A program made the translations under genes and the position numbers. A stretch of DNA of 6,495 nucleotides from an uncultured Bacilli bacterium (lineage in GTDB: Bacteria > Bacillota_I > Bacilli_A > RF39 > UBA660). Shown one piece after another: positions 1 through 5,184 of this stretch (positions are counted from its first letter, which is position 1; the number at the start of each line of letters is the position of its first letter). The stretch lies in the NCBI GenBank assembly GCA_948497845.1, contig CAOOMX010000054.1, forward strand, positions 1 to 6,495, given 5' to 3'. The notes under the pieces were generated by a model. It had not been told where the DNA came from. It saw only the letters and a program-made list of their open reading frames with translations, and did no database searches.

Positions 1-77
1 TGTTCAATATACTTTTCCGATATATCGAATTAAATATATATTTATAGTATGGATAAAGGCCTGAGAAAGAATGTATT
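1..77. other. Non-coding left edge, nothing assignable
   Basis: This very AT-rich stretch has no open frame of useful length. It holds a perfect 10-bp palindrome, CGATATATCG (18-27). I found no convincing -35/-10 pair on either strand, and no tRNA-like or riboswitch-like structure. Confidence 0.5.
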
Positions 78-101
78 AAAAAAACCAACTTATGCTGGTT
101 T
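78..101 (-). terminator. Weak intrinsic terminator overlapping the stop of the 254-aa membrane protein gene
   Basis: Read on the minus strand, AAACCA (101-96) and TGGTTT (87-82) form a 6-bp stem around an 8-base loop, and a run of seven T (84-78) overlaps and follows the 3' arm. The TAA stop of the gene (92-90) lies inside the loop. The stem is short and half A-T, so termination may be inefficient. No other terminator-like structure is visible in 1-89. Confidence 0.42.
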
Positions 102-854
102 CTCTATATTTATTGTATTTAATAGTTCGTTAATATAATCTTCTGTAAAAAAGTCTCCCATAAAAGTAACGGCATATATTTGATTGTCCTTAATGATATT
201 ACATACCGTAACATTTTTTCTTTTTATATAATATCCTTCATAATCTCCTTCTAAAAAATAACTTTCTTCTGCTAATGCTATACCTGCTTGTGAAAAGTTC
301 ATGATATCATGCATTAAACGTAGTTCACTCGTTTTTGTAAAAAGATTCGTTTTATAGTCTTTATTACTATACAAGTATTTTAATAAATCTAAATCTGTTG
401 TTATATTTTCTTTTTCTAATAATTCTTTTCTATCTTCTTTGGTACTCATCGTTTTTTCATCAACACCAAGTAATGAAAAGTCTTCTTTTAACCAATCTGC
501 ACTTTGTTTTAAGATAGCTAAAGATATCTTTGCTTGTATTCCTTTATTTTCTCCATATAAAGTATAAGATATTGCGCTGCCAAAAGGATCTGTTTCGCTA
601 CTGTATTCAAAATCTTCAAAATCATTACGAATACTAAAATTCTTTATACTTAGTTTTTTATCCATTGACTCTGCCATTTTAGTAATTTTCTTTTTTTGAT
701 TACTTTCATACATTTTTTTTAAATTTGCCATCCATTCACTTTTCTGTATACTTTTAATACTATACTTATTTATTACAGCAAGTCTGTATCCTAGTATAGT
801 TCCTCCGATGATAAATAGCGTTGTGATTATGCTTAATAAAACTTTTTTCTTCAT
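90..854 (-). CDS. Membrane-anchored extracytoplasmic protein of unknown function (254 aa)
   Basis: I do not recognise this protein. Residues 1-4 are basic (MKKK) and residues 5-26 form one hydrophobic segment. There is no lipobox cysteine and no clear signal-peptidase site, so it is probably an N-terminal signal anchor with the rest outside the membrane. Residues 35-70 are Lys-rich and likely helical. The remainder is a mixed, acidic globular region with a single Cys near residue 220. It ends in a strand-helix pattern (IYAVTFMGDFF, then EDYINELLNTINIE) that is common in small extracellular domains of Firmicutes. The ATG at 854 is preceded by AGGGAGT (865-859), a good ribosome binding site. 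The gene lies downstream of the exporter operon but is separated from it by a terminator and has its own promoter with a large dyad. A joint role with the exporter is therefore only positional. Real-gene confidence is high; function is unknown. Confidence 0.88.
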   Translation of the reverse strand: MKKKVLLSIITTLFIIGGTILGYRLAVINKYSIKSIQKSEWMANLKKMYESNQKKKITKMAESMDKKLSIKNFSIRNDFEDFEYSSETDPFGSAISYTLYGENKGIQAKISLAILKQSADWLKEDFSLLGVDEKTMSTKEDRKELLEKENITTDLDLLKYLYSNKDYKTNLFTKTSELRLMHDIMNFSQAGIALAEESYFLEGDYEGYYIKRKNVTVCNIIKDNQIYAVTFMGDFFTEDYINELLNTINIEKPA

Positions 855-863
855 TTTTACTCC

Positions 864-884
864 CTATTCTTAAATTAAGAATAG
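864..884. promoter_or_regulatory. Perfect 21-bp dyad, probable operator
   Basis: Two 10-base arms, CTATTCTTAA (864-873) and TTAAGAATAG (875-884), are exact reverse complements around one central base. The dyad covers the -10 hexamer and the predicted transcription start of the 254-aa gene, and it touches its ribosome binding site. No T-run follows on the minus strand, so it is not an intrinsic terminator. A repressor operator is the simplest reading. An mRNA hairpin next to the GGGAG site is the alternative. The sequence does not occur in the tetR/MMPL control region, so a different regulator is likely. Confidence 0.55.
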
Positions 885-906
885 CATATTTTAGGATAAA
901 TAACAA
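878..906 (-). promoter_or_regulatory. Promoter of the 254-aa membrane protein gene (extended -10)
   Basis: On the minus strand, -35 TTGTTA (906-901) and -10 TATTCT (883-878) are separated by exactly 17 bases. TG lies one base before the -10 (TGC-TATTCT), giving an extended -10 element. It sits just after the terminator of the upstream operon and 24 bases before the ATG at 854, with the ribosome binding site between. Neither hexamer is perfect, but the spacing, the extended element and the position agree. Confidence 0.5.
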
Positions 907-930
907 GAAAAATAGGTATTAGCCTATTTT
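901..930 (-). terminator. Intrinsic terminator of the MMPL-heptad protein operon
   Basis: On the minus strand, AAAATAGG (930-923) pairs perfectly with CCTATTTT (916-909) across a 6-base loop that contains the TAA stop (921-919) of the upstream gene. The 3' arm runs into a T-rich tail (TTTTTCTTGTT). The 8-bp stem with two G-C pairs is moderate. It separates the exporter operon from the next gene, whose -35 begins immediately after it. Confidence 0.55.
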
Positions 931-2376
931 ATAAATAAATGTTGTAGCATCAGCATTTGTGCATCCAAAACCATTGTATCCTTTACTTAAATTAATTAAT
1001 GATTTCATTTTTTTACCATAATCATTATATCTTATAATTTCTTGATGTAATACTTTTATACCTTCTTTATTTATTTTCGTTATACCCTCACTTAGATTCT
1101 TACTTCCTTCTTTCATACTAAAGCTTCCTTTTTCTAGAACGTTTACTCCTTTAAAAAGAGCATTTGTTCCATCTGTTGTTTTAATTAACCCTTCTTTTAA
1201 AGAATCCGTTGCTTTCTCTACATTTATTAATGCACTTTTAAGCTTATTATATTCTTGTTCTACTAATGCTTTTAATTCTGTAAATAGATTTAATATTTCA
1301 TCATAAGCATTATTGTTCATTGCTAATAAAGTTATTATTTCTTGATCAGCTACAGGGTCCAATTTATTTATCATATCTGTATTCTTATTTTTTATTTCTA
1401 TTATTTGTTTTATACTCTCATTTAATTTAGGATTGTCTAATAAATTAGAGGTATTAGCAAGTGAATTAAGTATTTCGTTTACACCATTATTTAATTGGAT
1501 AGATCCACTTTTCAAACCTTCCATTGCAATTTTTAATGCATTTATGCTACTTGTTAAACCTTCTATTCCACTATATAAAGAGTTTGTTCCTTCCTCTAAA
1601 GTTTTAGCACCATTTTCTAAAATATCCATATTTATTTTCAAATTTTCTAACGCATCTGTTAACTTTGCTAGTTTATCAAAAAACGAAAGGTCTAGATCTT
1701 CTAGAAAATTAGGAGATGCTATAATGTAAAATTCATTTAATGAAAAACTTTTGGTTTCATATTCTATTGTAATGGTATCATAATTACTTTGAGATATATC
1801 CATATATTTCGTTAGACCTGGAGAACATGCTCCGATAAGATATGTAGTATTTCCTGTATCTATAGTTTTTCCATTTTTAATACTTATATTTTTATCATTT
1901 GTATTTTTTAAATTAGTGGCTACAATTACTGCTAAGGGCGTATATAGGCCATCTTTTCGTAATAAGGAATTATTAAAAAATCTTAATTCTATTTTTATAT
2001 CTCCACTTTTTCCTATTACATCTTTAGGATTATTTATTTCTTCCCCATTAAAGAAATATATAGGTCTTATACTTAATGGTAAATCTTCTTTTGTTGTACC
2101 TTGATAGTATATATCATTGTGCCCATTATCCCAAACTAGTCTATTTTCTTCTTTTTTATATCCTTCTTCTCCATTTAAGTTTATAATGTCTTCTAGAAGA
2201 GTTTCATCTTTAATTTGGTTACTTTCATTTCTATATAAATGGTTATTGACGATTGATTTAGATAATTTTCCTTCATAATCTATGTATGAATAAATGGTTT
2301 GTGTTTTTGTTTTAGCACTTACATTCATAGGTATTAAAATCATTAAAGCTAAAACAAATATTATTTTTTTTCTCAT
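919..2376 (-). CDS. Secreted xxxLxxG heptad-repeat protein, YhgE/Pip-like extracellular partner of the exporter
   Basis: This 485-aa protein starts with a signal peptide: MRKK, a hydrophobic core, then VSA with likely cleavage after residue 21. Residues 22-220 are a mixed beta-rich region. Two blocks of X-X-X-Leu-X-X-Gly heptads follow, at residues 250-305 (AKTLEEG TNSLYSG ... MEGLKSG SIQLNNG) and 390-438 (TDSLKEG ... TNALFKG VNVLEKG), joined by a charged helical linker. Such heptads are the hallmark of the extracellular part of YhgE/Pip-type proteins. The C-terminus (GFGCTNADATTFIYKIG) also resembles the end of that segment. The usual transmembrane helices of full YhgE proteins are absent, so the mature protein should be soluble or held by its partner. 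The ATG at 2376 shares its A with the TAA of the MMPL gene (TAATG) and has AAGGAA (2387-2382) five bases upstream, so the pair is translationally coupled. It probably works outside the membrane with the exporter; its exact role is inferred. Confidence 0.85.
   Translation of the reverse strand: MRKKIIFVLALMILIPMNVSAKTKTQTIYSYIDYEGKLSKSIVNNHLYRNESNQIKDETLLEDIINLNGEEGYKKEENRLVWDNGHNDIYYQGTTKEDLPLSIRPIYFFNGEEINNPKDVIGKSGDIKIELRFFNNSLLRKDGLYTPLAVIVATNLKNTNDKNISIKNGKTIDTGNTTYLIGACSPGLTKYMDISQSNYDTITIEYETKSFSLNEFYIIASPNFLEDLDLSFFDKLAKLTDALENLKINMDILENGAKTLEEGTNSLYSGIEGLTSSINALKIAMEGLKSGSIQLNNGVNEILNSLANTSNLLDNPKLNESIKQIIEIKNKNTDMINKLDPVADQEIITLLAMNNNAYDEILNLFTELKALVEQEYNKLKSALINVEKATDSLKEGLIKTTDGTNALFKGVNVLEKGSFSMKEGSKNLSEGITKINKEGIKVLHQEIIRYNDYGKKMKSLINLSKGYNGFGCTNADATTFIYKIG
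1063..1209 (-). repeat. Second xxxLxxG heptad block (residues 390-438)
   Basis: About seven consecutive 7-residue units: TDSLKEG, LIKTTDG, TNALFKG, VNVLEKG, SFSMKEG, SKNLSEG, then a degenerate unit. Gly at position 7 is nearly invariant. Position 4 is Leu in four units and Thr or Met in two. This is a protein-level repeat; I see no strong identity between units at DNA level. Confidence 0.8.
1462..1629 (-). repeat. First xxxLxxG heptad block (residues 250-305)
   Basis: Eight consecutive 7-residue units: MDILENG, AKTLEEG, TNSLYSG, IEGLTSS, INALKIA, MEGLKSG, SIQLNNG, VNEILNS. The hydrophobic residue at position 4 is Leu in seven of eight. The Gly at position 7 is lost in the fourth, fifth and last units. 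Confidence 0.8.
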
Positions 2377-4427
2377 TAAATTTCCTTCTTTCTTTTTATA
2401 ATTCTTTTGTCAAATAATAACAGTAAGGCTGGTAGTATGATAATTACTACTAACATACTTATAATAGATCCTCTTGCTAATAATTTACATATAGCTCCAA
2501 TCATATCTATTTTTGTATAGATAGCTACTCCAAATGTAGCTGCAAAAAAGCATAAGGCTGATGTAATAACTGATGAAGTTGTTACACTTAAGGTCTTCTT
2601 CATAGCTATATATTTATCTTCTTCTTTTCCTCTTTCTTCTAAATACTTGGTAGACATTAATATGGCATAATCAATGGTGGCTCCTAATTGTATGGTTCCA
2701 ACAACTATTGAGGCAATAAATGGTAAAGATTCGTTTGTAAAATAGGCCATACTCATATTTAGAAAAATAGCAAATTCAATAGTTAATATAAGGATAATAG
2801 GTAAACTAATTCTTTTTAAAACAAAAATCATTATGATAAATATTACTATTAAAGACGTATAATTTACAGCTTTAAAATCATGATCAGCAATATCTACTAA
2901 ATCCTTCATTAATGCCCCTTCCCCTGCTACTATAGCTGTTTCATCATATCTTTTTACTAAATCATTAATATCCTTTATTTGGGCATTTAATTCAGGGCTA
3001 GCATTCTCATAGATAGAGTTTAAAAGAATTAATTGGTAAGTATCATTTTTTAGCATCTTACTAATATTTTCGGGTAACATCATTACTATACTATCGTTTA
3101 AAATAGCAGAAGGTGCTAGAACAAAATCTATGCCATCTAAAGCCAGTAAATTTTCTTTTAATTTTTCTATTTTATCTGGTTTTATATCCTTATCTAATAA
3201 TATGATTTGGGCGGATACTAAGCCAAAGTTTTCTTGTAATGTTTGGTTCGCTTTTGCAAACGGCAAATCTTCTGGTAAAGATTCATCTAACTTATAGTAC
3301 ACATCGTATTTAGCATTACCGATACATGCTGGAATCATAAGTAATAAAAAGCCTATTAATATTTCTTTTGAATGCTTGATTGCAAATTCTTGTAATTTAT
3401 GAAATTGGGGAAAGATAACTTTATGATGAGTTCTACTAATCCATTTATCACAACATATTAATAAAGCTGGGAAAAGCGTTAATACACATATCAGACCACA
3501 TAATACTCCTTTGGCCATTACTATTCCAATATCAGTTCCTAGCGTTAACGACATTGTACATAAAGCTAGAAAGCCAGCAAAGGTTGTTAAAGATGACCCT
3601 ATTACTGATTGAAAAGTTTCTTTTATCGCTCTGGACATAGCTTTTTGTTTATCTTTATTCTCTTTTTTAGCTTGTTCATATTTATGGTATAAGAATATTG
3701 AAAAATCGGTTGTTACTCCTAACTGCAAGATAGCTGTAATGGCTTTTGTTATATAACTGATTTGTCCTAAAAATATATTCGTTCCCATATTATAAAGAAT
3801 AGCAATTCCTATATTAGCTAATAAAAGGAATGGTATTAAGTAAGAATCTGTAGCAAGGACTAAAATAACTAAACAAAATATAACTGCTATTAAAACATAT
3901 GCAAATATTTCTTTGCTTGATAAATCCATTGTATCAATTACCATGGATGTCATGCTACTTATCTTAGAAGCATCACTTACAACTGTCCTTAATTCTCTTA
4001 TTGCTTGAATAGTAATATCTTCACTTGTTCCCCCATTAAAGGTTACTAAAATAATGGTTTCATTATTTTTATTTATTTTTTCTTCTATGTTCTTAGGTAA
4101 CATTTCTATAGGGATTGTTGTATCTAATATATCTATGATACTAAAAACTTCATTTACTCCTTCAATTTCCTTAATACTTTCTTCTAAAACATTAATATAT
4201 TTATTTGATTTTGTATCTACCATAACAAAGGCATAAGAACCCATATGAAAGTCATTTGTTAATATCTCTTCTCCTTTGATAGTATCTATATTTTCTGGTA
4301 AATAAACTAAGATGTCATAATTAATTCTTGTATTTTTATAACCAATCATCGCTGGTATTAATAAAAGTAGACTTATTACCAATATTAATTTACTATGACT
4401 AGCTATAAAATCTGCAAATTTTTTCAT
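2376..4427 (-). CDS. MMPL/RND-superfamily exporter
   Basis: This 683-aa polytopic protein has the two-fold RND/MMPL layout. TM1 is near residues 13-30, followed by an extracellular domain (31-172) and TM2-TM6 (about 173-326). TM7 is near 354-370, followed by a second extracellular domain (371-520) and TM8-TM12 (about 522-672). TM4 carries LQLGVTTDFSIFLYHKY with Asp241-Phe242. TM10 carries the matching QLGATIDYAILMSTKY with Asp586-Tyr587. These acidic residues are the expected proton-relay positions of the family. It should use the proton gradient to move a lipid or hydrophobic compound outward; the substrate is not readable. It is shorter than mycobacterial MmpL proteins but normal for a Firmicutes-type exporter. 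The ATG at 4427 has a strong GAGGAGG site (4443-4437) nine bases upstream. It is first in an operon with the secreted heptad protein and divergent from a TetR regulator that probably represses it. Confidence 0.92.
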   Translation of the reverse strand: MKKFADFIASHSKLILVISLLLLIPAMIGYKNTRINYDILVYLPENIDTIKGEEILTNDFHMGSYAFVMVDTKSNKYINVLEESIKEIEGVNEVFSIIDILDTTIPIEMLPKNIEEKINKNNETIILVTFNGGTSEDITIQAIRELRTVVSDASKISSMTSMVIDTMDLSSKEIFAYVLIAVIFCLVILVLATDSYLIPFLLLANIGIAILYNMGTNIFLGQISYITKAITAILQLGVTTDFSIFLYHKYEQAKKENKDKQKAMSRAIKETFQSVIGSSLTTFAGFLALCTMSLTLGTDIGIVMAKGVLCGLICVLTLFPALLICCDKWISRTHHKVIFPQFHKLQEFAIKHSKEILIGFLLLMIPACIGNAKYDVYYKLDESLPEDLPFAKANQTLQENFGLVSAQIILLDKDIKPDKIEKLKENLLALDGIDFVLAPSAILNDSIVMMLPENISKMLKNDTYQLILLNSIYENASPELNAQIKDINDLVKRYDETAIVAGEGALMKDLVDIADHDFKAVNYTSLIVIFIIMIFVLKRISLPIILILTIEFAIFLNMSMAYFTNESLPFIASIVVGTIQLGATIDYAILMSTKYLEERGKEEDKYIAMKKTLSVTTSSVITSALCFFAATFGVAIYTKIDMIGAICKLLARGSIISMLVVIIILPALLLLFDKRIIKRKKEI

Positions 4428-4436
4428 AATTTTTTT

Positions 4437-4443
4437 CCTCCTC
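4437..4443 (-). promoter_or_regulatory. Strong ribosome binding site of the MMPL gene
   Basis: GAGGAGG on the minus strand is nine bases from the ATG at 4427. It fixes the start codon and is the strongest Shine-Dalgarno match in the window. Translation of this operon is therefore probably efficient once transcribed. Confidence 0.8.
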
Positions 4444-4500
4444 GCTAAACATCTTATTCAAAATTAAATAAAATTTCATTAACATATCTCTGTGGTTGTA

Positions 4501-4553
4501 TGTTATCCAACAAAGTATTGTTTAGTGTATTGTTAATTATCCGACTTTTGTTG
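4501..4553. promoter_or_regulatory. Repeat-rich centre of the divergent tetR/MMPL control region, candidate TetR operator
   Basis: Several overlapping repeats sit between the divergent starts. They are AACAA-N4-TTGTT (4509-4522), a perfect 8-bp direct repeat GTATTGTT (4515-4522 and 4527-4534, 12-base period), a repeated TTATCC (4503-4508 and 4537-4542), and a wider imperfect inverted pair CAACAAAGT (4508-4516) / ACTTTTGTTG (4544-4553). TetR proteins bind dyads of this size, usually beside their own gene. Which element is the operator is not decided by the sequence. I found no convincing minus-strand promoter for the MMPL operon; GATAAT (4542-4537) is the best -10 but has poor -35 spacing. Confidence 0.4.
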
Positions 4554-4559
4554 TTTATC

Positions 4560-4588
4560 TTTACAATTGTCGTTTTTTTCTTTATGAT
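4560..4588 (+). promoter_or_regulatory. Promoter of the TetR-family gene
   Basis: TTTACA (4560-4565) and TATGAT (4583-4588) are separated by exactly 17 bases, each one mismatch from the sigma-A consensus. The predicted start is near 4595, leaving a leader of only about 12 bases that begins at the AGGTGA ribosome binding site (4595-4600). The very short leader is unusual and slightly lowers confidence. A perfect 8-bp palindrome, ACAATTGT (4563-4570), overlaps the -35 and could take part in autoregulation. Confidence 0.5.
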
Positions 4589-4606
4589 GGTTTTAGGTGA
4601 AATATT

Positions 4607-5170
4607 ATGAAAAAGGAAGATTTGCGAATTACTAAAACAAAAAAGAACCTTTATAATGGTCTTTTAATGCTTATGAAAGAAAATACTTTTGAAGAAATAA
4701 AAGTTTCAGATATTTGTTCAATTGCTTTAGTTAATCGGTCTACTTTTTATGATCATTTTGATGATAAGTATGAATTACTAGAGTCATTGATAAAAGATTT
4801 AAAAGAAGATTTAATACAAAAACTAAAAGAAAATAGACAAATAGATAATGCACGTGAATACTATATTGAAATGATAAAATTGCTGATGGATCATACCAAA
4901 GATAATATTATGATTTATTCTTCTATCCTTAAACATAACAATAATAGTATCGTAATGGATATGGTTTATGATACCGTTTATAAAGATGTTGAAAATTATA
5001 TTGATGAGCATGAAAATATTACAGCTGAAATTCCGGCGGAAATTATTTCTAAATTTTATGTAAGTGCTGTTATTAATGTCTGCCTAGATTATATAAAAAG
5101 TCCTCATAAATATAAAAAAGAAGATATCCTAGAATATCTTTCTAAACTAATACCTATTAAAATTTATTAA
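4607..5170 (+). CDS. TetR/AcrR-family transcriptional regulator
   Basis: This 187-aa protein has the TetR layout. The N-terminal three-helix DNA-binding domain (about residues 8-55) includes the diagnostic helix-turn-helix IKVSDICSIALVNRSTFYDHF (31-51) followed by DDKYELLESLI, the usual link to helix 4. The remainder (60-187) is an all-helical ligand and dimer domain. Its end (FYVSAVINVCLDYIKSP, then KKEDILEYLSKL) matches the pattern of the Firmicutes-type TetR C-terminal domain seen in DhaS-like regulators. The ATG at 4607 is preceded by AGGTGA (4595-4600) at six bases. It is divergent from the MMPL operon across 179 bases. This is the classic arrangement of a local repressor released by the pump's substrate or a related ligand. 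An activator role is possible, since some members of this C-terminal class activate. Ligand unknown. Confidence 0.92.
   Translation: MKKEDLRITKTKKNLYNGLLMLMKENTFEEIKVSDICSIALVNRSTFYDHFDDKYELLESLIKDLKEDLIQKLKENRQIDNAREYYIEMIKLLMDHTKDNIMIYSSILKHNNNSIVMDMVYDTVYKDVENYIDEHENITAEIPAEIISKFYVSAVINVCLDYIKSPHKYKKEDILEYLSKLIPIKIY
5114..5140 (-). terminator. Candidate terminator of the surface-protein gene, inside the 3' end of tetR
   Basis: On the minus strand, AAGATAT (5140-5134) and ATATCTT (5127-5121) form a perfect 7-bp stem with a 6-base loop, followed by C and then six T (5119-5114). It lies about 45 bases past the stop of the surface-protein gene. The stem is A-T rich with one G-C pair, so it is weak. 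No better candidate occurs between the convergent stops, and none is visible for tetR in the other direction. Confidence 0.35.
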
Positions 5171-5184
5171 TTTGTTTGGTCTCC

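Noticed and set aside
18..27. CGATATATCG palindrome at the left edge
   Set aside because: It is short, in very AT-rich DNA, and not attached to a visible promoter or gene.
1063..1629. Heptad blocks as possible CRISPR or tandem DNA repeat
   Set aside because: The 21-base periodicity is only at protein level and the units diverge at nucleotide level. There is no repeat-spacer pattern.
1433..1729. Plus-strand open frame of 98 codons
   Set aside because: It is antisense to the xxxLxxG heptad blocks, has no ribosome binding site, and its low-complexity residues mirror the repeat coding strand.
1916..2104. Plus-strand open frame of 62 codons
   Set aside because: Antisense to the heptad-protein gene, without a ribosome binding site or a recognisable family.
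4054..4236. Plus-strand open frame of 60 codons
   Set aside because: Antisense to the first extracellular loop of the exporter; no start signals.
4823..5011. Minus-strand open frame of 62 codons inside tetR
   Set aside because: The Ile/His/Asn/Phe-rich composition is typical of reading AT-rich coding DNA backwards. No ribosome binding site.
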